From: Pelecanus crispus
Taxonomy: Eukaryota; Chordata; Aves; Pelecaniformes; Pelecanidae
Length of the DNA: 64,000 nucleotides
NCBI RefSeq assembly: GCF_030463565.1
Contig: NC_134649.1
Coordinates: forward strand, 34,373,044 to 34,437,043
Direction of reading: 5' to 3'
Shown here: positions 38,001-53,000 of the stretch, one piece after another
How positions within the stretch are numbered: position 1 is the first letter of the stretch
Layout of the letters: the number at the start of each line of letters is the position of its first letter
The notes under the pieces: generated by a model
What the model saw: only the letters and a program-made list of their open reading frames with translations
Told to the model about the DNA's origin: nothing
Database searches by the model: none
Translations under genes and position numbers: made by a program

Positions 38001-41000
38001 TTTCTTTTGTGTGCAGTCTCCTCTTAGTTTTATCCTTGGCTATGTTATTCATATTGGGGCCTGACTATGTCCCAGTAGCAGAGTCAGCTCACAAACACAG
38101 CTACACAGCTTCTAAAGTCATCTCAGCCCTGGAAGCACCTCTCATATGACATGGACTTTGTCCAATGTGTCTACAGCCTGAGGGAGTCTCTGCAGAGTGC
38201 TCCTGAAATTAGAAACATGGGATGCACAGTGCAAAAACCCCACAGAAGCTGCAGGAAAGCAGCTCAGCTCTTGGACAGCTTAGCACAGATATAGCTGTAT
38301 GCCCACTGACCAGACCTGGCACATGCAGAACTAGTAGGCGATTGCTGCATCCCCAGGTGCTGGGAGGGGTGTGACCTCGAGCATAATGCTGCAAAGCTTA
38401 CATCTGGCATTGCACACAGGCTAACAAGTCCAAATGGAGTAATGGGTGGGCTACGGCTGAGCAAGAACCAAGAAACCTGCCTTGGCACAAGCAGCCACTT
38501 TGTGCAGCCTTCCCTGTATCTGCATTGCACTCCCCAGGGCACTCTGCAGAAGCCTTGCTATCCAGGGCTTCACTGTATCTGGGTTACCCTGGCCCCTCAC
38601 TGCCTTGCTTAACAGGAGACCGGCTTTTTCAGTAGCCCTGAAAAGCCACAAGCCAAGACTCTGACCCCATTTTTTTCAGTTCCTTGTGAATACATTCAAA
38701 GACAGACATTCCCTCTGGATGCCAACTGTTATTTTGCTGTCTCCTAGCTTTTCAGAAGCATACTGGATTTGTTCCTTTTAAAAAGGCCCTCCACTTCTCC
38801 CCAGCCCTCTCCAGTTGAATAGCCTAGTCACAAGGACTGCATATCAACAAGACAAGCTGGAAAAAATGTTTTGTTGAAACCACATGTGTTTCTGTTGTTG
38901 TAAAGCTTCCTTGTTTGGTGGGAGTTGGCTTTCTCATTCTGTTATTTTCAGCATTTCAAACATATGCTCAAAAAGCTTCACTCTCTCCGCCTTTTTTTTT
39001 TGTTGTTTGTTTTGTTATATCATGTGAGTGCAGGTGGGCTGCAAGTTACTGGCCGCTGAAAATAGCTATGCAAGCTGAGTCCATTCGGCTCCAGCACCTG
39101 GAGGATGAAGACAAATTTCGCAAAATCCAGGTCATAGATCAGAACAGCTTTCAAGACAAACTGGAAGAGATGCAGGTATTAAGCCCCTGACAATAAACTG
39201 TCCAGAGAAGGGACCTTGTCTTGTGGTCAGCCAGGTGGGAAACTTTCAGATGACATTTTAGTCAGATGAGTTTTTAGGTCAATGTATTGTTGGACCTAAA
39301 ATTACCAACCCCACCCCTGGTTTTTTTACTGTAGGTTGGGCTTTTGATTAAGAGTTTCATTTTTGTGTGAAAGACAAATACTCTTTGCAGAAATACTGAA
39401 TTTTCACTGGGGAAGTGTTCATTGAGATACAATATTCCAATTCTTGGTGCTCGGGCCACACATGCACCTCCTTTTTCTTTCTTGTGTACTCAGTTCCCTG
39501 CAGAGCATCTCCCATGATGGACAGCCATCAAGGGAGAAAAAATACAGCATTAAGTCATGGAACTCATCTCATGTGAAAGACCCTGAAACAACAGTAGAGT
39601 TTTGGAGCTCAGATGCCTCTGGTTTCTGCTGAAACAGTTTGAATTTTATTTTTCACCAGAAATTCCTAAATACAGAACAAAAATGCCATATTGGAAAGGC
39701 TGTAATCAGTGACCTAGATTATCTTGGAAATAGCCTCCCAAAATGATAATACCATAACACTGGATTTAAAAAAAAAAAAAAAACCAACAAAAAAAACCCA
39801 CCACCACCCCTCAAAAACAAACAAACCAACCAACCCAAACCACCAAAAGAAAACAGAAAAGTTATTAAAGAAGCTGTGGACATGTGTGGTTAAACAATCC
39901 TTGGAAACAAACTGAATGGCCTAGTAGAGGTATCATTTTCACTTCACTGATTCCGTAACTAATGACAGTATAAATTCAGTAGCAAGAAATTTGGGCACAG
40001 ACTCATTGCACCTACTCCTCAGGGATTAACTATTGAATCATAGAATCGTAGAATCGCTTAGGTTGGAAAAGACCTTTAAGATCATTCAGTCCAACCATTA
40101 ACCTACACTACCAAGTCCACACTAAACCAATCAAGGGTAGACTAGACTAAACCATGTCCCGAAGTGCCACATCTATCTGTTTTTTGAATGCTTCCAGGGA
40201 TGGTGACTCCACCACGTCTCTGGGCAGCCTGTTCCAATGCCTGACCACCCTTTCCGTAAAGAAATTTTTCCTAATATCCAACCTAAACCTCCCCTGGCGC
40301 AGCTTGAGCCCATTTCCTCTTGTCCTATCGCTAACTATTGTCACAAGGGTGAAAAGCAGCTGGTCATCACATTTGCATTTTCAACCACCTGACCAGGGGT
40401 TATTGCTTCTCCTCACCACTTTCAGTGTGGTCTAAACAGAAGTGGAATTGGATTAGGGGAGGTGAAATTGTGAGCATAAGAATCTTGCCATTGAATGTAA
40501 CAAAGAGCACACCAGGAAGCTGAGATCTCCAGAGGCAGCACTCGGCTTCAGAGCCACACCTCATACCTGCCTTTTTTCTTCCAGCTGACTGTAGGTGGAT
40601 TTTCCATCCAGGCAGACGTTAACCAAGTTCATGAGTTGGTTAACAAAGCAAGGGAAGTCAGGAAGCAGCTGAAGGAGCTTCAGAATTTGGCAATTATCTA
40701 CAACAACAGGGAAAGAATCTTTGGAATGAAAGTTACTAATGTAAGTGTCAGGTCCTGTATCTACAAGACCCTAATCTTTGTTGGGCCTTCTAGGTGGTAG
40801 GTAGAGAAAATAATGAGACACAGTTCCTCAGGAAGGAATCCTTCATGCCCTTTTGGTTTATCTGATGAACTGCTCCATGGTCCTGTAGAGTGACCACACT
40901 GCTCTATCACTCCACAGTGCTGCAGAAGAGCTGATCCCAGGTGAATGTGGAAGGCTGTTCATGGGCCTGGTATTGCCACTTCAGTGAGAGACTTTGGGTG

Positions 41001-44000
41001 CCCACACTCAGATCTGAGTGATGTTAATGAGGAGGAATTGGATGGGGAAGGTCTTGAAGCAGCAGTTAAGATGCATCAATTTCTGTAAGGCTGTTACTGC
41101 AGTTACATATACGTGAATGAGTGTGGTTGGACAGTGGTGTGCAGGCAGCTGGGTGGGCTCAGAGCGTAGCATGTTCTCCTAAGGCAACAGTTTATATAGT
41201 TGCAAACACTCATTTTGCCTGTAGCTGTTCAGCTGCTAATGAATCATTGTCATCCACATCCAGCCTAGTCTGGCTGCAGAGTAGAAGTGATCTTTTTCTA
41301 CCTCTCAGTCTATGGTTACTTCTCCTTCACTGTAAGAAGCCAAGTTTCGATACGATGTGCAGTGTTGTGTGTGGACTGCCAATCAAAATCTCATTCTGCA
41401 GCAGAGCATTTGTAGAGGCAAGTGGAGGGAGTGCTTTCCATGCAAGACACATGGTGCAGGCACAGCTCCACCAGATGCATTTGGGCCTGAATGCGTAAAG
41501 CCCAACTCTGCTAGTTGCTCTCCCTTGGAATCTATATTGTGGTCCCAGGAGAAGGTAGTCTGATACATCCTCTTGAAGTACACATTTTCTCATTGCTTGC
41601 TTGAGATTCAAAAAAGAATTGTGCCTTTTTTGGCCTTTTGACATGCAAGCTGTCATCCAGAGGGGAATACACTTGTTGCTTATGCTTGCTTTTTCTCTTT
41701 CCCAAGTACAGTAAACTATCCAGGATGGTTAAGGACTTCCAGCCATACTATGATCTCTGGACTACAGTGTCAGACTGGATGCAGTGGTATGAGAGTTGGA
41801 TGAATGATCCTCTCATGGAAATTGAGGCTGAGCAGCTAGAAAAGAATGTCAGTGACTCTTTTAAGACAATGCAGAGATGCGTGAAGCAGTTCAAGGATTC
41901 ACCAGGTACATAAGCAGTCTGGGGAAAGGAAGTTGGTGCATATCAGCATTTTGATGTGAGGAATGCCACAGAGCTCTGAACAGGGATTGTCAGGATGTCA
42001 TATGGATGTCTTGTGTGTATTAGAGCCAGCTGAGAAAATGCTAGCAAAGTTATTTTCCACTTTTTTTCTGGAACTATGATGATTCACATTTAGATGCTAG
42101 TTTGCTGCTTGAAGTACCAGCTTGGCATGGAAACAACCAGGCTGCAAATCCCTTTTATACCTAATTCCCAAGACAGTACTGAAATAAAAGCCACCCTCTT
42201 ATGCTGCAGTTAATATTTACTCATTTATATAAAGTAATATAATCCAGACTAGTCATAGAGAGTTACTATATAGCCCAGTGGCTAGACACGTGGGTTTAAG
42301 CCTTTATGCAAGTCAGGCAGCAAAGGAACTTGAATCTGGGTCTTCCAGGTGCTGTTTTCTTGGCCAATCTTATTTTCTCTATTGGCCAATGAATTTAATG
42401 GAAAGCCAGAAGAGATCTTGATTTTTTTTTTAATGAATAAAATGAAATTGCAAAGTCTGGAAATGATCTGTAGAATGTAATAACCGTTTTCCTTCCTGCC
42501 TGACTGTGTATGAAGTTTAGATGATCGCATCCAGCCCTTGCAATTCACATGAAGGTCTTTTAATCATGGCTCCTAGTGAAGCTGGAATTAAGACTTCAGT
42601 TGTAGGTTAACTTCCCATTCCATGATTCTCAGACATGTGTTGGTCATTCTTTAGAGTGAATTCTAAAATATCCTGCCAGATGGCTTAGATTGAAATATAT
42701 TTTGCAGTGGGAGATTTTTGATTCATCCTTTTTAACTTGAACTCGCTCTTAAACAATGCCATGAATCAGCCCCAATGGAGGAGGTGATGAGTGGATGCGT
42801 GAATAACTATGAATCATTATGGTAAACAGAAGTACTAAGAATACCTGCTCATATTCACTGCAATATTCCCTGGCACCTGGTAAAATATATGCTTCGTCCT
42901 TGAGTCTGCCTTGTCTTTGCATACCACAGCAGGGAGTGTGAAGTGGTCACATCCTTGCTGTGAGTGTGCAGTGCAACCATACAGGGTGCAATAAAAGGAG
43001 ACACGTGCCGTAGCCAGATTTTGGAAAGGAAGCAAGTCCCATGTTCTTTGTGTGCCCATTGCTTTACTCGCAATAGCATAAGCTGAAAAAGGGCAGGATG
43101 TGAACAGAGACGTGGGCTTCCAGGATGCCCCCAGAAAGCAAAAGCCATTCCTTGACTTTGTCCTTCCTATGCGGCAGAAGTACCTTTGGCTCTAGTGTGG
43201 CCATAGGCTGGCATGCTGGAAGGACCTTTCCTGCATGCTTTCTATTTCCATAGCTAGCTGTGATCCTAGCCTACTTCTACCTCCTATATGTAGTGTCCAT
43301 CTTCGATTTAGGATGGCCTGAGCTGGGGTGTGAGATAACTCGCAACCCAATCTTGTTGAGGAAGCAAAGATCTTGGAACAATGACCAGAGCTTCTAGAAT
43401 ATCTGTTGGCAGATGGGGCTTCATCATGCTTGGACCCATATTAAGAAATTAAATTTCTCTGCTTCTCATCTTCTGGTGAGCTCTGCTTAGCATGGACTTG
43501 CCTATAACAGACTTTTGGCTCATAGGCAGGTCTGCTTCTGGGATTGGGCTTGAATCCTTGCTTAGTAGCCACGTAGAGAGAGCCTTTGTGTCCTCATTAC
43601 TTCAACCTGCATTTTCCAGTGCTCTGTCCTGCTGCTTACCTACCCCATACTATGTGTCTACAAGTACATCAGGCTTTAGACAGGTTCTAGGAAGTTCCTT
43701 AAGGCAACTTCTCACACACTGTAGTTGCTGATGTTCTTCTGTTTTTCTCCCTGAAAGCCTGCCAGGGTCTGGCAATGGAGTTTCGAGACAAGATTGAAGA
43801 ATTCAGACTATACATCCCCTTAATTCAAGGGCTGCGCAATCCTGGTATGAGAAACCGGCACTGGGAGATGCTGTCAAAAGATATTAACATCGATATCAAG
43901 CTAGAACCCAATCTGACAGTTGGTCGCTGCTTGGACATGAACCTGCTGGACCGTATCGAGAGCATTACCAAAGTAGCTGAGATAGCTGGCAAGGAATACG

Positions 44001-47000
44001 CCATTGAGAATGTGAGGAGAGAGGGATTTGCTGTGTCTTTGGTTGCTTCTCAAATACGTTTCTGTTGAGCAGGTAGTCATTGCCTTGGGTGATGTTCCTG
44101 TTGTCCCAGAGCATTAGATACATTCTGCAGCACGAGTAAAAAGGCTGCTGCCTTTAGAGAGGGGAGCAACGGCCACACAACTGAGTTCACACACTAGAAG
44201 TCATTTCGCCTTGCATAGAATTTCAGTTGTAGCATAACAGTGCTGCCTTATGGTTATGCTGATCCACTGGTTGGGTCTCACACCTCACTGTGGGATTAGT
44301 GACTGTTTAAGTTCAAATAAACTGATTGTCTGCATTCTGCCATTCAAACGTTATGTCAGGGAGATTAGCTGTGGCTGGAAACGGTGGCAAAGCCTTTAAC
44401 ACAGTAAACATGCAGGGAAGACTTGCTGGCTCTGGAGATTCCTAGGTTAGATAGTCTTTCAGCTTTCGCATGTGACCTGAGATGGTCTTGATTGAAAGTC
44501 ATTACCTTCTGGCAGCCTTTGTTCTCTGAAATCTCAGGTGAGTTCCCAATGGATAGCTACCCCTTTCACAAAGCCTTCATTAACTGTAATCATTAGTAGG
44601 CACTTTGCTGGCAGCCTCTGTGCATCTAGTAGCATAAATGGGCCTGAAGATGAAATTGCCCTTTTTTTCACCTCAAGGTGTTCTTTCAGGACAGCGTTGA
44701 GGGGTTGAGTCTATGGGCAATGCAGAGGAAACGTGCTGTTGCCGAGTGTGTCATGCATTAAATACACAGCTGCTGTTTCCAGTGGAATCCAAGAGCAAAA
44801 ATCTGTCACTTGCTAGAGAGGGGTATTAAGAGAGTTGTGGAAGCTGCGATAACCATTGTACAGGTTGTATCTGAAAATTAAATTGCTTGTCCCTCTGTTC
44901 CAGGCACTCAACAAGATGGAGAGTGAATGGGACTCTATTTTATTTACTGTGATGCTTTACAAAGACACAGATACCTTTATTCTGAAAAACACTGATGAAG
45001 CTTCTCAGCTCCTAGATGATCACATTGTCATGATTCAGAGCATGTCCTTTTCACCATTCAAGAAACCTTTTGAAGAAAGGATGAACGCCTGGGAAAATAA
45101 GCTGAAGATGACACAGGTATTGGTTTCTTACCCACACATGTGTGGTGAAGGCAGGCAGCTGGGCTGTGCTGCCATGCTTGAACATGGACACTATGCAGTT
45201 GCTGCTAGGGAACTGGGAGTACAACTATCAAAAGAATATCAGTCTTTAGGGAGGAACAGGGCCTGTCGAAAGCCCTCTGACTATAAAAAGGGGGGCTAAA
45301 CTCAGAGCCTCCTTCTGCAAACAGCAGTGATGAAATTCCAGCTCTTTTGCTGCCTGCCTATTGCAACACTTTCTGGAGGGGCCAGGACTCTCCTGTTGCT
45401 GTGAATAGTCCCACTGGCATCTCTAATCATATTATACTAAGTGCACCTTACAGATTCTTAACAGGCCCTGTGAAATCCATGCTAATCATTAACATCTCAG
45501 TGTAGGAAAGTATGTGGAAGACTGCTGTTTAGAGCAGGATCTGGCAGACTGTGCCAGCACTTCTTCATCAGACCAGAGCCTGAATGCTCAGCACCCAGCA
45601 GGACTCAGCCAGCAGAACAGCATTTTACTGCAGGAGAAAAATTCAAATACAAGTATCTGGCTGGAGAATTCTGTGCAAATGCTGGTGATTGATGCACAGC
45701 AGCATTGTTATCTGTTATTCATAACTACCTTATTCTGTTTATTGGTGCTTACCACCTGGTGCGCTTGGGCCATGGACTGCCAGAGTGCTAGCCTTGTCTT
45801 GTGAGGATACAGAAATGCTACTCTAAGCCCTAAGGCAGTAGGTGATGTGGGGAAATTCAATTATTTACTGTGTGATTTTGGCTGTGATATTGTCCATGTT
45901 TTCACCTTGCCTTTCCTTACACCTTCTTTTGATTTTATTCATTCCTGTCACTAAAGGCCCATGAATCTGCTTCTGGGAAGTGGCTTACCAGGGTTAGCTG
46001 ATGGAGTATGGCAAACACCGCTGTCTGTGTTACTGGAAAACCCCACCTCTTGCTAGGTCAAGTGACTGCCTGTGCTCAGGGAACGGTAGATAGCACCATG
46101 TGACTAAGGCAGTCTGAAAGGGAGTCAAACACTTGAGCTGCTTTGCAATGTTGGGCAGGTTCCCCATACCTTCCAATGTCCCATGCCTGAAAATGGAGGA
46201 GGAGGATGTTCTTCTAACCTAAATCTCTTTCTCCTTTGAATGCCTGACAAACGGGGTTTTCTCTCTGGTGTCTAGCTTAAATGTTTAGCTTTTCATTCAT
46301 TCTCTTAATTCAGAGTGTTATTTGAAGATCTTTTCATGGATTATTCTGTAGGCAAGGCTGGGGTTGAGGTACATCAGGCAGAAGAGAGAATATGACAGAA
46401 CTGCAGGGTCTGGCGTATTTTATTTGTCATTCTTCTTGCCCCAAAAAGCTCTTTTCACAAAATGAAATCCCCATCTTACTGTGCTGACATTGTGCTATCT
46501 TCTGTAAAATACAGAAACACTAGCCACAGAAATTTGACCTAGCACCACAAAGTCCCTTTGAGCTTTAGTGTTGGCTTACACATATTTCTAAACTACCCCT
46601 ATTAAACTAGTAGGTGTTGATTCTGATGCCTGCTGACAACAGTTAGCAAAGGGGATTGCTACGAAATTGTTAATTATTTGGGAAGGAAATTCCAGCTCCT
46701 GATGCTGCAGGTAGATTTTAGAATTGTGGAAGGTCTAAGTGCAGTATCACCTCTTTTTTTCTTTTTCTTCTTTTCTTTTTATTTTTTCTTTTTTTTTTTT
46801 TCTTTAAACCCATTCTGGTGCACAGTTTGAATGGTTTTATCAAATAGGTTCATAGCACGGTGTCCTGATATGCTCTTCTTGCTTCCCATTAGGATGTCCT
46901 AGAGGAATGGCTGAACTGCCAGCGCTCTTGGCTCTACTTGGAGCCCATCTTTAGGTCAGAGGACATCAAAAGACAGCTCCCATTGGAAAGCCAGCGCTAC

Positions 47001-50000
47001 CAGGCCATGGATAGGGACTGGAGGAACATCATGAAAAATGCTAACGAAAACCCTGAGGTGTGTGCCTTGATGAAAGCCAGTGCAGGTATCCCAACCTTCT
47101 TGGAGCTGTGCTCACACAAGGACTGCCTTTGAGTCATTTTTGTAATGATGTGGGCATGAGCAGAGCTGTATAAACATGCAACCTTGCCCAGGGCGACGTG
47201 CTAGGTTTCTTTGCTTGGAACTTGGCCTTTCGTTCTGGTGTCCAAATGGACAGAGTCATTCCCTGTGATGACTTGCACCAAGCTGTCCACCCCACCAGAT
47301 ACCTTCTCCTCAGCACACAGACTCCCTACCTCCTACGACTCTTGTAACCAGCCCTGCTATAATCCTAATCCATAAGATAACTCCTTCAATTCTGCCTCAA
47401 GACTGACTCTTTAAATTGTTTAGAGCCATTGTTTTCACCTGTTTCTGTGTCCTGGTAGCAGTGCTCTGCACTCTTCTGTTCTCCAGTCTCCATGTCCCAG
47501 GACTCCATCACCACTTGTATCTCATATTACAAATGTTCATATTTAGGGGAACCCAGAAATGTGCTTGTCACATCCATAAGCACTGTTTCCCCTCTTTGCC
47601 CACAAAGCTCACACCTCTCCAGATTGCTGTGAAAGTACTCCTGTGAATGAGTCATTTAAATCCTATCAGTAACATCACTGGGCAACCCAATTATCTCCAC
47701 TGCCTTATCTCCCACATGCTCAGAATACTGATGCTTCCTCTGTTCTCCATTCTGTTTATAGGTGATGTCTTTGTGCCCTGATCCTACGCTACTAGAGAAC
47801 CTGCGAAAATGTAACAAACTACTCGAACTTGTGCAGAAAGGGCTGAGTGAATATCTGGAGACAAAGAGAGGTGCTTTTCCCAGGTAACCCCAAATTTCAG
47901 TGGGCTGGATCACACTCCCTGGTTCAGACAAAAAATATGAAAGGAGAGGCTCACTCCAGTTCACTCTGCCAAGAAAGAGCAAAACAGTCTAAGCTTACGA
48001 TACTGTCATGAGACTGCAAACATAAGCCAGGCTGTGCCTTTCAATGCTGCCATCTGATGGGGAGAAAACAGGCAAACACAAATGCTGTGAATTAAGGGCA
48101 GTCTGGTAGCATTGTTGCGTATCTGTGCCTCATGATTTGTCTAGAAAGAATGGGGTAAAATGAAAACCTCCATGTAACTCCGTCCCTTATTCTGAAGGAA
48201 TACTTCTATTCTAGTTTAAACCCACGTTGCATGGCAATAACTGACTTCTGCAGATGGAGAAGTCTTTCTCTATGGAAGGGTAGAAAAGGTAGCTGGACTG
48301 TGGCTGCTACTCTCCTGCACAAATACAAAGAGATCAGTGAGCAGTCAGAAACGGTGTCTCTAGCTTGTTCCTCATCTTGCCAGGACTTAGCCCTTGATGC
48401 TACAGTAAAGAGAGCCTTGCCTCATGCCTTGCTGTGTTTCTAGGTTCTACTTCCTTTCAGACGATGAGCTGCTGGAAATACTGTCTCAGACAAAAGACCC
48501 CACTGCTGTACAACCTCATCTCCGCAAATGCTTTGAGAACATTGCACAGGTAGGCAAAGCAAGCACCCTAGTGTCTTGGCCCACCTTTGGGAAGCTGGTG
48601 TCATGGGAACTTGGAGGCATGCTGAGATCTGGAGGAGTGTTCACATTCTGCTGTGTGGAATTGTATCTCCTGGGAACCTGTAACTGTACCTAGGCATTGC
48701 AAGGTGCTGCCTGCCCTGGAGTGGGATTCAAGCAACCTCACTTTAGACATTTCAAAGCCAGATGCCTGCCTATGAACTGGGCACCCTCAATTGCTTTTTA
48801 GACAATGAGAGGAAAATAGGCATCTGCAAAGGGCAACTTACAGAAATTCACTTAGATACCCATCTTAGGAGGACAGGATACTCCGTCTGGAGATGTCTGT
48901 CCATCCCACCGTGGAGGCCAAGAGAAATAGCTCAGACTTAGCTGTCTACTCGCAGGCACCTGGTTAGGATGGAATCCCACTCTTGCTGACAGCCTCAGGA
49001 GTGACAAGGAGTGAACAAGCCTGAACTGAATTAAGTTTCTGCCTTCATTCTACTTAGGAGCTGGGGTTAACCTAGCTTTTTTCCTCTTTATTATTCCTAA
49101 TAGACTTCAGACTCCATGGCTAGTCACAGCTTGCACCACCACAATACTCAGACACTTAAACCAATCTCCTAGTCATTAGCTTGGGAAAATAGAAAGGAAA
49201 TTGAACTAGAAACCTGGAGCAAAGCCATTGGAATAAATAAGGGGACTTTCAGTGATATGCTGGGGGGGGGCACTGGAGAAGCTGTTAAAATTTTACTCTT
49301 AAAACCAGGCACTCTGACCTCGAGGGAAATTATTTGAATCTACTGAATTGAACAGGAATCAAGGGTTTGAATCCTAGACAGGCAATGAGAAATGTTCATC
49401 CTACCTATTTGCTTCACTCAAGTTAAACCAGAGATGTGAATCTCTGGTTTTCCTACAGTCATCCTCCATCTTTTGGAGACGTCATTTTACACGTCTGTTG
49501 CACACTTTATTATCACTATTGACAGCCAAGTTTGGCACCAGATTTATAATGAGCGTAGACCACTGCATTCTGCCTCTCCCCCAGTGGCAGGAAGGCAAGG
49601 ATAGAAAGGAAATCCTCCATTCACATGTCCTGTTGCACTTCTTCCATTAGCTGCTGTTCCAGGAGGACCTACAGATCACACACATGTACTCTGCTGAAGG
49701 AGAAGAGGTGAAGCTGTTTGTTCCCATCTATCCCACTGACAATGTGGAGGACTGGCTGCTGGAAGTTGAGAAATCCATGAAAGCCAGTATACGGGACAAC
49801 ATAGAAAGATCAATCGGTGTTTATCCAGTGGTAAGAGTCTTATCACAGACTGGCAGGTCTCTAATGTCTTGATTCCAGGCTTGCCATAGAGGTCACCGGT
49901 GATGGGGCTGATGAATTTGTGGTATTCTACTAGTTTTACAACACAGCATTTAATCCAACTGTGTGTGGGTCAAGTGCAGAATGCGCGGTTGAGCAAGTAG

Positions 50001-53000
50001 CTAATGGTCCAGAAGAATGCAAACCCTGCACACTCACTTAACAGCCACAGAACACTTCCCAATAACATAGAACAACCCTGTGTAAATCCATTTCTGTTCC
50101 TCCATCCAGGCAGCTTCCTCTTTATGAGGATCTACCCTCTTTTGTCTTCTTCAGCTCTCATGTCTCACACAGTATACTGGTAAAGGCAACCAAGGCACTG
50201 TAAACTATTGGTTTCAGTCAATGCATCAGAGGATGCATCTTGGCTCAGGTTTCTGTGTAAAAGCTATGCTGGTAGAAAATCTGAATTTTTATTTGTTTGG
50301 GTCTAGGGAGGGAGAAAGGCTGAAAAAAGAAAAGGCCTCAGATATTTCTGTTGCTGTTTTCTACTCAGTTTGAAAATTTGAAACTAGGAAAGTTAGAACA
50401 GGCCAGAGGAGGGGAAACACTCTTCTGGGTCTCACAGATTCACCTCAGAGCAGGAAGATGTAAAATTAAAAAAAAACCCAAAACATTGTCTTACCACCTT
50501 TTTTTTTTTCTTCTTTTTTAAGACTCCACGTACTACATGGGTCTTGCAGTGGCCTGGCCAAGTGGTCATTGCTGGCTGCCAGATTTTCTGGACAAAGGAA
50601 GTGTCTGAAGCTCTGGAAGCTGGAGATTTGTCCAGCAGACTTTTCCCGCAGCTGAGTACTCAGGTGTGAAAATGAATGTAAGGGTGACATTTTGCCAGAT
50701 GGAGACTTTTCAATCATCAGACCTTAGATAACTTATAAATATAGCCAGGGCAATACTGTAGGAGAAACAGAGACACAGTCCTGCATAGCACAGCTCAGAA
50801 ACAGGTAGAAAACCAGGTTCTTGTCATCTTGATCATTAGGATATTTGTCATCATAAATCTCAAATAATGTACAGAAAAAATAATATGATCATTACCTGAA
50901 GACAGAAGATAACTTCCCAGGGTCACTCAAGAAGTTAGAGGTGGGGGAGAACTGAAGTGATGGACAGTAGAAATCAAAGCAAAACTGCATCCTTCACATC
51001 TGTTCCATGCATCTAATCATGCCTAATACCTGGGAGATATGGTGTCCTCAGCTCTGGGCCTCATGGTGGCTCTAACTCTTTCTTTTCACCTGAACATGGT
51101 AATGGCATAGGCATAAGTCAGCTCTGAGCCAGCTCTGAGCAGTATTTGCTTTCTGAGCAGTCATTTGTATCTCTGACAAGAGGTGAGGCAGAAGTTGCCT
51201 GGACACAGCCTGTGATCTGGACTTAGCATGCCATAAGTTTGACTGCATTGTGTTAGTACAGCCTGGGTCTTTGGGATATAGATTGCTTCAGAGTACTTTC
51301 TTTTCCTTACCCAGCTGGGCGATTTGGTTGCCCTGGTCCGTGGAAAATTGACTAAGATGCAGCGAGCAGTGTTGTCAGCTCTTATTGTGGTTGAGGTCCA
51401 CGCCAAGGATGTTGCAGCAAAGCTGATTGAGGAGCGTGTGACAAGCATGAATGATTTCGAGTGGATCTCCCAGCTCAGGTAGAGACCGCAGCTGTTGAAC
51501 TTCACCTGGCCTCCCTGGCCAGTCTCCATTCTTCTTACCCATCAGCCATGGCCATGACAAATGGAAACAAGCGTTTGCATAGTCTGTAAGCAGTATTCCT
51601 TAGTTGCCTCTAACATCCCTATGAGGAGTGGGATTGAAGTCTGCTAAAGATGCCAGTTCTAAGGCATCTGAGACCGACCTTATTTTGACAGCATCCACTT
51701 TGGCAATACAGACTAAGCCATACCATGGTATTTCACAGCCTCACTGTGAAAGGGCATGCTCCTGCCCAAGAAGGAGTGCGATGCTTGATATAACACCTAA
51801 TTTCAGGTGCTGTGAGAACTCCTGTCCACCCTGTTGTGTTATCTTATTCTTTCTTCTCTCACGAGGGAAGTCCCATGACATGCAGGTCTCCAAACCTGCA
51901 GGCTGCAGTCTTATGAGCTGCTGTATTGTCTGCCAGCCAGTGTTTATCTTTCTGATGTCATGTTCACTCATCATTAGATACTACTGGACAAGGCAGGACT
52001 TATACATTAGAGCTGTGAATGCTGAATTTATCTATGGCTATGAATATCTGGGCAACAGTGGCCGTCTGGTTATCACGCCCCTCACTGACAGGTAAGGAGA
52101 TTGTTTTCTGGGTAATAAGTGTGGGGTTTTTTTTTTTCTGGATGAACAAGCCTCATTGGGGATTAAACCAAGGATCTGACCATGCTGATCTTACTACGTA
52201 ATGTATGTAAATAGAAACCATTTGTAGAATAAAGGACTACCTGAGACAAGGGCATAGGAACACCCTGGCATTGGTTCTACTGTATTCCTAGTGATCAGTG
52301 CTCAGAGTGATTACTTTTACTCTCCTAATTCTTAATGTAGTGTTCTGACTCATATAAAATGCCCACCTGATAGCTAAGGAACTCTTCTACAAACCAGTAG
52401 ATAGGGGCATCTAATACTCTAGCATATGCAGCAGCAATAATAGTTTTACCCTTTTGTAACTGTCCTTTTTCTGGAGAGTGAATTTGTAGCCAGTGGCAGA
52501 AGGATTTATCCATGCAGGCCCCATGAATACTAATCAAGGCCACATAGCTAACTCCTTTGCAGAGTGCTGCATATCTAAGCAGTTCTGCAGAACAATAAAG
52601 CATGGATTCCTACCTGTCTCCAGCTGGGTAGATCATATGTCTCCCTTACTGAAATCAGTAGTAGAAATGCTTTTCATCATCTGGTCTCTTCTTTGTTGTA
52701 GGTGTTACCTGACGCTTACAGGAGCTCTGCACCTGAAATTTGGAGGAGCACCTGCAGGACCAGCAGGAACAGGCAAAACAGAAACAACAAAAGACCTGGG
52801 GAAAGCACTAGCGATCCAAACTGTAGTGTTCAACTGCTCCGACCAACTTGACTTTATGGCAATGGGAAAGTTTTTCAAGGGACTAGCCAGGTACAATGAA
52901 ATGCTGCATGTCATTATCAAGGAGTGGGTAGGATACAGGGATGCCAGCCACTGGGCATTGGTGGGTATTTTTCATAGCAGCCCAGAAGAACAAGCAAAGC

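Noticed and set aside
45514-45804. 96-codon plus-strand frame in DNAH1 intron 20 as an alternative exon
   Set aside because: It has no similarity to dynein, and the flanking exons join in phase without it.
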